Assembly: GCA_946699065.1 (NCBI GenBank)
Contig: CAMPDV010000122.1
Span: 256,001-320,000, forward strand
Length of the DNA stretch: 64,000 nt
Direction: 5' to 3'
From: Loxodes magnus
Lineage: Eukaryota; Ciliophora; Karyorelictea; Loxodida; Loxodidae
Positions 49,950-62,170 of this stretch are shown piece after piece; within the stretch, counting starts at the first letter, position 1; each line of letters begins with the position of its first letter. The translations under genes and the position numbers were made by a program. Under the pieces are notes generated by a model. That model was not told where the DNA came from. It saw only the letters and a program-made list of their open reading frames with translations, and ran no database searches.

Positions 49950-52549
49950 ATTTATACTATTGATTTTCTTAAGATAAATGAAACTAATTTTAAATAATTT
50001 TCTAAATGAAGTGTAAACAATTTTTAAACTTGGTAGCTGATTAAATAGGTTTCTTATATCTTATAGATTTATAATATCAAATTAATTTATACTATAGAAA
50101 AATCATCTTCTACTAGTTTATTTATCCTACTTCTATTTCCAATACTTTACTGCTATTATTTACTTACAATCACTACTTTATTTTCAAAAATTTTAAATTT
50201 CTTACAAAATATTTCACAGAAAAAGATAACTCTCTTAACACCAATCAGTAAATCATCGTCTATAACTTCAAACATGTAAATGAAAACAGTAAGCTTAAAC
50301 GCTAAGTACAAGAGCTTAAAAGAAAATAGCATCTTATCTTTCAAAAGTTAATACTAAAAGCTAAAATCCAAATTAAGCTTTCCAGAATTGATTAGATAGA
50401 AACTAAATTAAACTAATTAGTTTATTTGACTGGAAACTATTTCTTAAAAAATATTGTCGAAAGATCCTATATATGTGGAATCGGATATTCAGCTGGCAAA
50501 AATTCATCTACTAAAGAGAAGAAAGTAATGCAGTAAATAGGACTCGTTTTAAGATGATGCTGAAGATTCTAACAAAAATAAGAACTAGAAAGCTTTAAGA
50601 TATGGAAATCAGCAAGTAATCTATATTATACTCCAAAAGGTCTATCATATAGAAAAAAGTTATGTAAAAGGAGTGAAATTTTGATGGAAATTGCATTTGC
50701 GCTATAAATGAGAAATTAGCAAATGCTTGGATGGAACTCTATTGAAGTAAGATGCATAAAATTAAAAAGGGCTAACTTAATACGGTTAGATATTTATATA
50801 AAGAAGATATTCCAAGCAAAGATTGGAAATATAATGTTTACAAGACTAATAAACTTCTAAACAGAGATGAACTTAATGAAGATGGAATCACTTTAATTCG
50901 CTATTATTAATATAAAATTATTATATCAAAATTCAGTTATATCAAACTATAAGATATCTCTTTTTTCCTCTTCGATTAAATCTAGTTAGCTGTTCCTTCC
51001 TTAATAAATAGATTGGATAAAGTATTTACAACAGTAATTTTGGAATACTTTAAGAATCTCCTAATAATAACTTTTACATTTTATATTACTAACTTTAATT
51101 TAATAAAGTGGCTAACAACTTTAAAGTGATCAATCTAATGGAAGAATAATGTAAAATTCATAATAGTCATTATGATAATAAGTTACTATAGTACAAAGTA
51201 AAGTTTTTGTTATAAAGTAATTTATTAGCAATCATTATTAATCAAATTATTTGGTACTTTCATATATAGCTACTAGTAACCCTTTATATTTTGATGCTAT
51301 TTTTATATTTTATTTTTAACTTATTTGATGCAGTTAATTTACTCCATTTCTTTATGACTATTTTGCTTTTACAATTTTGCTTAATTATCCTTAGTCGGAT
51401 TCTAAAACCCTCATCTTTCACAAAAAAATTGATAATTATTGCATATCTTAAAAAATAACTGATCTTATTAAACAATAAAGTTATTTTTTCTTTAAATGCC
51501 CACTTTAGTTTTCTTTTATTATTAATAATTTAAGCATTTCATAGCTAATTAATTAGTTACTTCTTATAATATTAATATGAAAAGTTTCACTTTGAGTATT
51601 GGGACAGAATTGCACTACTTATAGTTATATTTCATGCGAATTAAACTAAGTATAAGAATTTATGCAGGTTTATAATAATAATTTAGTTAATTCTTCCTAC
51701 TCCTATTTTTTTGTTTCTTCTATATTAGTTCTAAGTTGTATTCTCGCATTTTCCTCTCTCTTCTTATTTTAATTTTCTTCTTATTTATTTTTTGAATAAC
51801 CATTACTTAAGTTTCTTTCTTAAGATATATTTTTTCTCCTATCAATTTTTCTTTTTTATCTATTGAATTTATTTACATTTTCATCCTTTTTTTAAGCAAT
51901 TTTTGATGAAAAATTTTAATGTATTTGTCAATCTTAGGGATTTTACCTTTTTACAAAATTTGAATTTAGTTACTTCTTATAAAATTGTCTTTAAAAATCT
52001 CTCACTATTAATTTATATTATATGCAATAACCTTTTACAACTATTAGAGTATATCTTTTGTTAGAAGCAATAAAAATCATTTTTTAACCATTTTACCCAA
52101 ATTTCATCAAAGTTAGTTTTTAACTAATATGGATTAAAGTTTAATGCTGTAATGAAAATTCTTAATTAAATAGTAATTTATTAAAAAAGTTATAATTTAT
52201 ACAAGCAAAGAGTCAATTTTTCTATTTCTAGTATTATATTTTATTAACAAGAAGTATGCTATTATGCATATATATGCTCTATAACTATAACCTACTAAAT
52301 ATAAATCAAAAACTAGTTAAGACTATCTATTATTAGTATAATCACAACATTAAAAAGGGATAAAAAGAGTAATAAAATAGCTAGCAATAATCATTATTAA
52401 CCTAACAAAACTTAACTCTAATAACTATAATGTTTAGCTTAGATTAAACTTAATGCTTTATAAGATATTTAAGATTTAACCATATGATACTCAATAGTTT
52501 CTACTTATAGTAATCAAATATAAAAGTTAGAATATTTAAGTCTCTACTA
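49950..52549. other. Spacer of unit A with a unit-specific insertion
   Basis: Parts match 22860-23520 and 61180-62090. From about 50175 to 50925 is sequence absent from both other copies. Inside it the plus strand is coding-like near 50680-50910 (GTLLKQDAQNQKGQ, then EDIPSKDWKYNVYKTNKLLN), not assigned to a family; it may be a fragment of a gene or element captured there. Confidence 0.4.
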
Positions 52550-54309
52550 TCATAGTAGAAATCTTTCTTCTATTTGAGTTTTCTTTCCTATATTCTTGGT
52601 CCCTAAAAAGTCTCTCAAATATACTAGTAAATAATCGAAAATGTAAGTCACAAAGAGAGCTACAAAAGTATTTTCACTTACGTATTGTACGAAGGTAAAG
52701 AAAAGTCCAGCCGTTAGTGTGAGTGTAAACTCTTTTCCACATAGAAAGACACTCTAGAAACTTAACTAAGGATCTCTGTAAAAAAATGGATTTCCTGAAA
52801 AATCACTCATTTCGGTTGGAGGAAGAGTAAAAGCTCTTTAGAGTGCTGATTTTTCGAAGATTTAGTTTTGTACCTTTTCAATAACATCTTTCATAAATTT
52901 CTGTAGTTTCATATTAAGAGAATTCCTTATTTTTTCCAACATATCGAAGTCTTCTAATTTGAAGTCTTTTTTATTCTCTGAAAACGTTTTTGTTGGATCT
53001 ACTTCATTCTATTCTAATAAGTTTCAGTTTTCCTAGCCTGTGATTTATAATTAGTGATCGTATTCCCTTCTTAAGCTTACTGGAATAAAAATTTCATAGG
53101 TCTGTAATTGTGTTTTGTCTTTCTAGTTTATTCCTCTTGATTTAGCAGTTCCTGTTTCTTCCTTTGCAAGTGCTCTTACCAACTCTTCCATAGTTCCATC
53201 TGCCCATCCTGCTGGTGCGGCACCATGAATATACCATCCATGTAAAGCAGAGTCAAGAATCAAAATACTGACATTACTTATACTGCAAAGATCTGTGAAA
53301 TTTTAAATTTTCAATGGAAGTCAGTTCTGGAAAAGTTTCCTGAAGATTACTTAAACATAAGCAATCACAATAAACAAACTTATACTTAAAAAGAATCTTA
53401 AGACAGGATTGATTGGAGAATTCTGTATATCATCTCTACTTGGCTAAGATTAAGAAAGATGCTCCCAATCTACGCCAGAAAGAAGGAAGGCAAGAAGAAT
53501 AAGAGTGAAAGGCATGCTAACATATCTGCAAGTTTGTAATTCATTAAACTCATTTACTACCAACAAAGGTCTCCAAGCTGAAACTGTTTCCTTGTAAACC
53601 TATTCAACTTATTTAGTTTCTTATAGTAGCATAGTAAGTTAATCTGCTCCTGGTTTTATAATTCTGGTAGGTTTTTCCCAGTCTATAAAGTAATAATCTA
53701 CTTATGATTGCTAAATTATTTAAATGACTGATCAAATTATCTAGCAGGCAAACACTGTCAAAAACATCCCAGCGAAACTACCATAATAGAAATCCTCATC
53801 TTCCTTTGAAGGTGTTAAAATGAACACACGATACTAAAGCTTGAAAAATATAAAAAAATAGGCAGAAAAAATGAAAATGTACCAGAAGAAAACGAAAGCA
53901 AATATTCCTATTAAATGAGTCACAGCATGAATCGCTAACTTTGAGGTGAATTTATTTAGATAATACTGTTTAGGATTATTCTTTGTAAACGTATAGATAC
54001 TTAAACCCCAAGTTACTACTACTATTAGTAAAAATACTGCAAATATAGCTTCTACTACTTTCCAAAAGTCATCAAGAAGCATTGAATAATTATTTCTAAG
54101 TTCTAAGAGGTATATTTACTTCTATAGTCGATTATTAGAACAGGTGCGTAGATTTGTTAATCTTTACTATTCTTCAGCCATCTCTTAACGAATACTTGAA
54201 GGGTCTTTTTAATCTTTGAATGAGTTAGTTCCTTCTTTTCCTGAGAGATTATCATAAACGAAAAACCTGCGAACTAATCTTCAGTTTCAAACTCTTTAAT
54301 CATTAGCAT
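52550..54309 (-). CDS. TMEM67: Meckelin (TMEM67/MKS3)-like transmembrane protein, N-terminally short
   Basis: Meckelin works at the ciliary transition zone. 580 residues after removing a 17-nt intron (54103-54119). Family marks: YAPVLIIDYR before the membrane region, a first hydrophobic segment (IFAVFLLIVVVTWGLSIY), the FIDWEKP box, ANEWNEIQT-like VNEFNELQT, FTDLCSISNVSILILDS, HGWYIHGAAPAGWADGTMEE, and a C-terminus ending QIEERFLL, matching the family's DQRFLI end exactly before UGA 52550-52552. In-frame UGAs are read as Trp (for example GQEN[UGA]NLL). The large cysteine-rich extracellular N-terminus of full meckelins is absent: sequence upstream of 54309 is unrelated spacer. It may be a 5'-truncated duplicate with an intact remaining frame, or use an unseen upstream exon. 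Confidence 0.8.
52683..53920 (-). repeat. 1238-bp near-identical block, copy in unit A
   Basis: Same length and almost the same sequence as 62171-63408, with only a few differences noticed, while flanking sequence is much more diverged. Confidence 0.85.
54103..54119 (-). other. 17-nt intron in meckelin-like gene
   Basis: The minus-strand sequence GTAAATATACCTCTTAG has GT-AG ends. Removal joins VLIIDYR to KLRNNYSMLLDDFW in one frame. Confidence 0.75.
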
Positions 54310-54789
54310 TAGATTTTTTCTGTCTGCTCTTCTAATATTTCTTTTTATGATAAAGTGCCTATCTAGATATCTACATAATTCTCAATAGAGTTCGTAGAAT
54401 ACTGACAACTAGCTCCTACTAATATTTTTAAATAATTTTGCAATAAATTTCTATAGCAAGGAAATTATAAGCAATTTTCAATTTATTATTTCCTATGATG
54501 ATACATTAAACTTTTTTTATCTAAAATAAGACATATGAAGGTGTAATTGATTTAAGATATTATAAATTTATTTTATTTTTCTTCTTTTTCAATGACTAAT
54601 CTTTATGAATTGAAGTAGTCTAATGAACAAATGAAAGTAGCTAATATTTCGGATTTTCTCTAAAAAATTGGTATTTAGAATAATTATTTTTTGCTATCTT
54701 GTGGAGTTAGGAAGAATTTTTACTAAAATGAAGTAAAAAAATCTTATTAATAAATTAAGAAAGACAATTTATTGCTATCACTAGTTCTT

Positions 54790-55200
54790 ATGCTTCATTT
54801 ACCATGCATTAATCTATTTTCAACTTATTCAATTCTTTTTCTTTTCCTATCTACACTCATAACTCTAAATTCGAGTTATTTCTCTATTTTCTTATAAAAT
54901 GGCTCAAAATAGCAAAATATATAAACAATAATATCGTAATAGCAATTCCCCTTATTTTTAAAATGCTTTCTTATTTTACGTCTGCTAAATGGATAGAATC
55001 AGCAAGGGATATAAAATGAAAATAATCAATGGTACCTAGTTACGTCACTCTTTTACTTGACAAACCCAAAGCTAAGATTTTTAAGTCAGTAGCTTGCACA
55101 GATAAGAAAATAAACCTAGCAGCAAAATTACTCAGATCTATCACAGAATGATAAAAGTTCTTTTTATAATTCTTTTCATTCGTTTTATAATATTTATATA
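54790..55200 (-). pseudogene. PLAC8 pseudogene
   Basis: Counterpart of 42170-42583. Parts such as SCYDRP (here FCDRSEQ), ICASYW and RRKIRKHFKNKGN remain readable, but the start codon is changed to ACG, several domain cysteines are replaced, and a one-base shift disrupts the CHCC region. Not expected to be functional. Confidence 0.7.
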
Positions 55201-56049
55201 ATAGAAATCTATTATCTACTTACTCTTATAATAAACTTAACAAAATTACATTCAAAACGCAAAGAGATAAAATAACTACTAGAATTAAATGCTTTGCAAT
55301 TAATATTTTAATCTAGCTTAGTACTATAAACTTATAACTAGCTTAATTAGCATTTTTATTTAGTTAGATAAAATGCTTGCTAAATGTTTAACTCTTACTA
55401 ATTATAATGTATAATCATAGTCTAGCTAAAATATTCATGGTAATATTTAATCTAGTAAAGCTTTGTAACTAAACATATAGCTAGAGATATATTTTATTTG
55501 TATACTCTAACATAATTATAATCCTTTATTTGCTAATCATTGTGATGTATTCTTAATAAAGTGAATAATCTTTACATTTTACCTAACTTAATGCATCTAT
55601 TTTCATTCTCCTGATAGATCAGTTTGTCTAGTTATTTGAAAGACTTAATATCTCTATTTAATTCAACACTTTACGCCTAAGGTTACTTTAAATATATTCT
55701 AGCCTTTTATACTCTTTTATATGGTTATTTAGTTGAGACCCCTAGTATAAACGAATTAAAGCAATAATACTTAATAATGATTAGTATACTTAAATCAGGA
55801 AAAATGGAGTTTAAGTTAGAACTATAAAGTTAGTTTTTAAAATATAGGAAGGTTAAGGAATAAAATAGGTTTTCTTATTAGAAATACTATTAATCGTAAC
55901 AGTTAAATGATACATAACTTAAGTTAATAAATAATCTCTTTGAATGATTAAGCTTAAAAGACTTAGAGGGAATATCTATATTTGATGCTTATATTTTTAT
56001 TTTTTAGTTTAAATGAAGGAAATAACTAAAGAGTTAGGTTAAGAGTTAA
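55201..56049. other. AT-rich spacer in array unit B
   Basis: Matches 42590-43308. No gene seen. Confidence 0.5.
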
Positions 56050-56505
56050 TCAAGCTTGGTTCATTTGCTAAGGCTAGGGTGGCTGATTTAATAGCTCATC
56101 GAGTTTGCTTAATTATTACATCTATACGCTTAATGCTGCTAATTAAGTTTACAATTGCTATTCTTTTTATTGCTAAGTCATTTCCTTATCTATTTCTTTT
56201 GTTGCTTCTCTTACTTCCTAAATTAAAGCACAGCAATGGCAAAACCAATGACTTAGAATGTCTAGGCAACAGTTTCCTTTAATCTAATAAAACTTTCTTA
56301 CCTTATTCCTATTGATAGGAAAACAAATGCAAGGAAACAAACAGGCTAAGCAGCAACGTAGTCCTGCCTATTCATTAGGATTAGTAACAAAAATGTATAT
56401 TGTAAATGTGCAGCTAGCAAAGCAAGGACAGCAAATAAAGCATATTACAAACTCTGGTTTTGCGCAGCAATCACAGAAATTATAAGTCCAATCTTTATCA
56501 CCCAT
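56050..56505 (-). CDS. PLAC8 family protein
   Basis: 151 residues: MGDKDWTYNFCDCCAKPEF, CCPCFASC, CCLACLFPCICFPINRNKV, YQIKGNCCLD, HWFCHCCALIQEVREA, then a Gln-rich tail (QMQQLSKLDELLNQPPQPQQ) ending at UGA 56050-56052. It contains no internal UGA: the tryptophan at codon 6 is UGG (56488-56490), where the paralogues at 49485-49949 and 60671-61126 have UGA. This internal comparison supports UGA as Trp. Intact domain with the family cysteine pattern. Its unit-A counterpart (43309-43753) is a pseudogene. Confidence 0.9.
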
Positions 56506-59500
56506 TTTTATAATATTTATTTTCTTCCCCTTTTAAAGCTAACAATTATGCAATTCACTTACATAATACAATATCCCTTCCTATCTCTAATATATCTTGC
56601 AAAACCTCATATGCTAGTTAAGCAATTTAGCTTCACTAATTAATTAGTTAAATTTAGCAATCGTATACCAAAAATGCCTTTTTAGCATTTTAATATAATA
56701 AATAACTATAAGATTAATCAGTAAGAAAGATATTAGATTTAAAGTTAAATTATCATTATTTTTTTCTTTTATAAACTCCTTTTTAAATCTATATAATTAT
56801 AGGTGCTAATAGTAATAGGGAATCTTTAATTTTAGTCTATAAAGAAAAAGATAAAGGTTGCTAAATTGAGATATGCTATTACTTAATAATTATACGATAT
56901 AAATAAGATGATTACTTCTATATTTAGAAACTTCGCTATTTTATATATATCAAAAATAAAGTAATATAATTACATTTAAATTAGACCAATTCCTCACTAA
57001 TTTATATTTACAGACTATCGGTTCATGTCAGTGATAAGATATGTTAACTTATCTAAGTAATGCATATTATAGGTTATAATAAAAGGAAAAGTTGAATAAT
57101 TATTCAATTACTGTTTACATTATAAAGTTTACATAGTTAACCATAATTAGACTTTAAATTTAAATTTTAGTTTTATCAAATAATACTCAAGCTAGGCTTT
57201 AATATAACTATATTGCATCTGAAGTTTGATTTAGAAAGTCCATCTAACTTATTCAACTAAAATATCAATATAATGTAAGTTATTTCGGATTCTTTAGATT
57301 AGAACTAAGTCTTAAGATTAGTTTAAGAGCGTTAATAAAATATTCAGACTGATGAAATAGAACTTTATTTATATGCTTTAGTTTATTTAGATTAATAATT
57401 AATTAAATAGTTTAGTTTGCTTGTATTATACTATAAGATCTATCTTAAAGTAAAATAATAGCTTCAGATAAAAATTTATAATTTCCTATTTTTAAACTTT
57501 AAGTACCATCTTTAAGAGAAATATATCTAGAAATTTTTAAAAGAGAGACCTTATAAAGTCTACTAGATTTTCCTTCAAATACTACGACTTTTCCTAGTCA
57601 TTACTCATATTTAATTAGATCGGACTCATTTCTCTGCATTTTTAGTTTTATAAATTCATTGCGCCTAAAATGTGAATGCTAGCTTAACAAATTTCTTCTA
57701 TAGAAGTATCTAGATTGGAAAAGATAACTCTGAAGATAATTTTTTGAGTTTTATAATTGCTATTATGTATTTTTATAGATTCAGTAATTTATAATAAATG
57801 CTCTGTCTTTAAAATACCAGATAATTGTTTCTTTTCTAACTAATTAGTAAAAAACAAATTAAAGCTCTAATCTATTGACTTGAAGTTTCAGTATCACTAA
57901 ATTTTCTATATTTATAGTCTCTTATTCCAATAAATCTTTTCAACAGTTAAATAACTCAACGATTAGATTTTCAATACGATATCTCTAAAAATCACTTGCT
58001 TTCTCTCTATAAATGTATCATTGCAGTTACTAAAGACTATTAGTTATTAAACTTAATCAAAGTTTAATAACTTTTAAATAGCATACTTAAAGATATATTC
58101 TCCAGGTTATATTTTAAGGAGGATAGAATTTATTATTCCATTTTATATTGAATATCAATAAATGGGCTAAGTAAATATCTCTAATCATAAATAAGCTGCT
58201 TTTCAATTAATATTTTCCCTTTAATACCTCTTTATGTTATTAAATAAAGCATTAAACTATAAAATTGTTAGTATTTAATAAGCTACTTTCCATATTAAGA
58301 TTGTAAAGCTTCTAGTTATTTATAGGTTATTTATAGTGGAAAACTAGATGCCTCTACTTACAATTTTGTAGGTTTTTCGTTTATAATGAAGCTATTTATA
58401 ATCAAGTTTAAGACTATAGTCAAGACATCAGCTTTCTAAATCTAAAATAATAAAGCAAGTACAAATATTATTAAAAATATCAAATTCTCATAATCAATTT
58501 GATTATCAATGCTAATATGCTTTAATAGTCTAACTAGAATATCTAAGATTTAATCCAACTTCAAGCTCTCGAATCTACTTACCTTATAATTATATATTCA
58601 AATATTAGAATCAGATAATCTTCCTTAGATTAAATCTACTTCAGTCACTTTAAAATAAGGTTTTATTATAAGATAGTTATACAATATACCATTTTTAATT
58701 TCGTTATTACTGAATCCAAAGACTTTAGGAATTTAAAACTGAAGGATTTTATTTATCTTATTACAAATAATTTGGATGGTTCGTATTATAAACTTTAATA
58801 TAATATAATAAAAATGGTATTCAGGATAACCTTCTTAGTCTAATTAGAGGCTCTATATCTCTACATGCATCAGATACTATATGGAAGTATAGTAGGCTAT
58901 TAAATAAATCCAATCCCTTTCTAATTAAATTTCTTTCTGTCAAATTAATTCTTATCGCTAAATTCTTAAACTAAGCTTAGAAGCTAGGCTACAATTCTTA
59001 GATTTTCCTTGAATAAAAAAATTAATTAGCAGCAAATCTAGCTTGACTATAAGAAGCAAAGCTGGTAGAAATAGAAGTGTAAATCCTTATTAAAGAATTT
59101 TCCAAAGCAATTTCAAATTCTAACCTTTGTTAAAGTATGCTTTGCCTTTTCAGAAGCGAGAGTTAAAATCTGTTATACGAATAGGTGGATTAAGGTATTG
59201 CTAAGAAATATAAAAATCTTCAGTATGGTGTATAAGAATATGAACTGATTTAATAAAAAGTAATATTCGAATGATAAAAAATAAACATGAAGAAATCTTT
59301 AAGATTTAGAACTGAATAGAAATAAACTATTTTTTACTTATAATACCAAAACGCTCCAAGAAATTAATGCAAAGTTAAATATAAGGATCTATATAAATTT
59401 AAATATGATTGAGATTTCTAGGCAGAGATAATCAATTTTTGTTTTTACTAAATAATAGTTGAATAAAATAATAGTTAGGAGCTTTGCTATTTTAAGCCAC

Positions 59501-59734
59501 TACGATATATGATATTTGAAGCTTTATTGTGAAACAATAATTTTTAGTTATATGGTAAAACCTATTAAAATCTAAGACTAATCTAACTAGTAAGTTTTAT
59601 AACTTAAAATAAGAGTATTTTACCTTATTTTTAATTTAATCCAAAATCAAGATAGACAGCATTAACTTCAGTGTGAATTTAAGAAAATTTGTCTAGCAAA
59701 CAATTTTGATTGATAAAATATTTATCGAAATTAG
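56506..59734. other. Long AT-rich spacer, unit B
   Basis: Diverged counterpart of 43754-48284 without its insertions. On the minus strand 57580-57960 is weakly coding-like (WYFKDRAFIINYW, then YLFQSRYFYRRNLL) and ends with UGA, but no family was recognised and its counterpart near 45000-45250 is disrupted. 59000-59170 is the third copy of the short conserved tract. Confidence 0.4.
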
Positions 59735-60090
59735 CAAAATTAAAGCAAATCACTAATTTTTACTTTAATTTATTAAGATAATCCTTCATAGGATTATTCT
59801 TGGCAAACATATAGATACTTGAACCTTATTAGCAATTTAACAAAAATATTAGAAATATTGCTTCTATTTAAAAAATTTTCTCCTATAGTTAAATATAAGA
59901 ACAGATACGAAGATTTTGTTAACCTTTACTATTCTATAAACCAACTCTTATTTTAATTAGCTACAGATAAATAATAGATATAGGGTCTTTTTAATCTTTG
60001 ACAATTCCTTCTTTTCCTGAGATTCTATTATAAATGAAAATCTGTTAGCTAATTTTGAGCTTTAAGCATTTTCATCAGTTTCAGGTTCTA
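59735..60090 (-). pseudogene. Meckelin mid-region fragment (unit B)
   Basis: Decayed counterpart of 48285-48730 and 21770-22210, recognisable by the stretch matching the first membrane segment and by GATTC(T)ATTATAAATGAAAA, equivalent to the region upstream of it. More diverged than the unit-A fragment. Confidence 0.55.
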
Positions 60091-60670
60091 TAAATCTATA
60101 TCTATAAAGCTAGTTTTACGTAAAAAAGTATTTGTTATTACTAAAGCATGTAGAACTTAGAAATAGATTAAATAACTTAATAGTTAAACTAGTAATTGCT
60201 AGTTTCCAATTTATTCAGAAAGTAGAAGCAGCTAAATTATTTTTACCATATTGCTTTTATTAAGTTATTATAGCTCCAGTATAATTCTAGCTTTACATTG
60301 AAGTTATTAAGTAAAAAAGCGAATGGTCATACTTCTGAAATAAAGAATCCATTATTATAGAAAAGCCTATGATTACTGTTATATCTAGTAAACTTATTCA
60401 TTATTTAACTATACAGTTGCATATTTTAGACTTATTAAGGCTTCAATACTTTAACAAATTAAGTAGCTAATATATTAGCTACTTAGCTTTAAATTTCTAA
60501 ATCTAAGTTGCTTAGAAGTAGTCAATAATAGTTTACGTTTAACTAAATATTCAAAAATCTAAGATGTAAATAAATTAAATTTAACCTTCTTAAGAGATTA
60601 AGATATTATGAAAAGGGTTATCTTAGTTCAATACTAAGAAGGATTCAAATAACTATTAAAAGAAAATAAA
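60091..60670. other. AT-rich spacer in array unit B
   Basis: Partly matches 48760-49480. No gene seen. Confidence 0.45.
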
Positions 60671-61126
60671 TCACATTTAAGCCATTTGCTAAGGTTGTGC
60701 TACTACAACTTCTTTATTTTGCTATTCTAGTTTTTACTGTTCTTTTATTTCTTTAGCAAGTTCATCAACAGCTTTATTTACCTCTTATGCTAGTTATTCC
60801 ATTCCCTTTTCCAAATCTTTAGTAGTTTCTCTATTTTCTTAAATTAAAGCACAACAGTGACAGAAACAGTGAAGAATAAAATCAACACAAAAATTTCCTT
60901 TTATCTAATAATGTTTTCTCAACTTTCCTCTGTTTATAGGAAAGCAGATGCAGGGAAATAAGCATGCTAATAAGCATCGCTCGCCAGCTCTTTCATTAGG
61001 AATAGGAACAAAACTAGCAAACGTAATCATACAGCTTGCCAAACAAGGGCAGCAGATAAAGCAATAAATTTGCTGCGGTCTTGCACAGCAATCAAAGAGT
61101 TTATAACTTCAATCTTTATCACCCAT
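60671..61126 (-). CDS. PLAC8 family protein
   Basis: 151 residues: MGDKD, UGA (Trp, 61109-61111), SYKLFDCCARPQQIYC, CCPCLASCM, LACLFPCICFPINRGKLRKH, YQIKGNFCVDF, CFCHCCALIQENRET and a Glu/Lys/Gln-rich helical tail ending QQMAQM before UGA 60671-60673. It is the unit-B partner of 49485-49949. The PLAC8 core is nearly the same in both, while the tail has diverged, suggesting selection on the core. Confidence 0.9.
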
Positions 61127-62170
61127 TTATAGTTTAAGTTTTCCTAAGATAAATGCAAGATATTTTATATTTTGATATATTAAGCGTGATTTTCAAACTT
61201 GTCAATTAGATATAAAGATTTAGATTTCTAATGTTATAGATTTATCATAAAAATATACTTATACTATAGAACAATTTTTATCTTTATCATTCTATTTATC
61301 TTTTTAAACTTGAATACTTTACTGTTTATAAAATGTATATGCACTGCTTTATTTGGGATTAGGTAATTTAAAGTTATAAAGTATTTTCTCTCTTCTTTTC
61401 GATTAAACTTAACTAATTATTCCTTACTACAAAGTAAATTGAATAAAGCATTTATAACAGTTACCACAAAGTGTTTTATAAACTCTCTCTAATCACTATT
61501 ACTCTATTATTAATAGCCTTAAACTTATTAAAAAAATTTAAAAGCTTAAGTAACTTACTATAGCAATCTATTTATTAATATTTAAGATTTGGCTAATTAG
61601 GTAATAAAAACTGCTATACAAAGCAGAAAATCGTTTTTAAAGTAAATATACAATAAATTATTAATATAGTTATTGATCTTTCCTTAATAGGGATATTCCT
61701 AATGTTTATAATTTTCAATTTGCTTTATCATTTGGTGCTTAATGTTATCCTTATCATTTTCTCCATTATTTCCAGTTAAGAATCCCATTTCTTCTTTAGT
61801 TTGCTTAATCAGATTATTTATTAATTTTATCCTTCTTTTTCAGGATATTATTAATGATTATTATATAGAAAATAACTATGCTTAATCTATTTTAATAAGA
61901 GTTATTAAAGCTTATAAATGTATTTTAGATTCCTTTCTTCTTCTACAAACATTTACTATCAAACATTTCAATACTAATTAATTAGTTACTTCTTTGAATA
62001 ATTTTTAAGTTCTCACACTATTACTTAATTATCTATGGTATAACATTTTACAGCTATTAGAGTATATCTTTAGTTAGAAGCGATGAAATCTCAAAATATT
62101 TGCCTATTTCTTTTCTCAGTTTACTTTCAAGATAATGTTAAGCTGCTTTATAAATGGGTTAAAATAAGTT
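61127..62170. other. AT-rich spacer in array unit B
   Basis: Matches parts of 49990-52540 and 22790-23520, without the unit-A insertion. No gene seen. Confidence 0.45.

Larger units (their letters stand above)
41930..54340. repeat. Segmental tandem duplication, unit A
   Basis: Order left to right: PLAC8 (42170-42583), PLAC8 pseudogene (43309-43753), long spacer, short conserved peptide region (46280-46500), meckelin mid-fragment (48285-48730), PLAC8 (49485-49949), spacer, meckelin (52550-54309). The same order recurs in unit B. Unit A carries three extra insertions (about 46690-47480, 47694-48085, 50175-50925) that explain much of its greater length. Confidence 0.7.
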
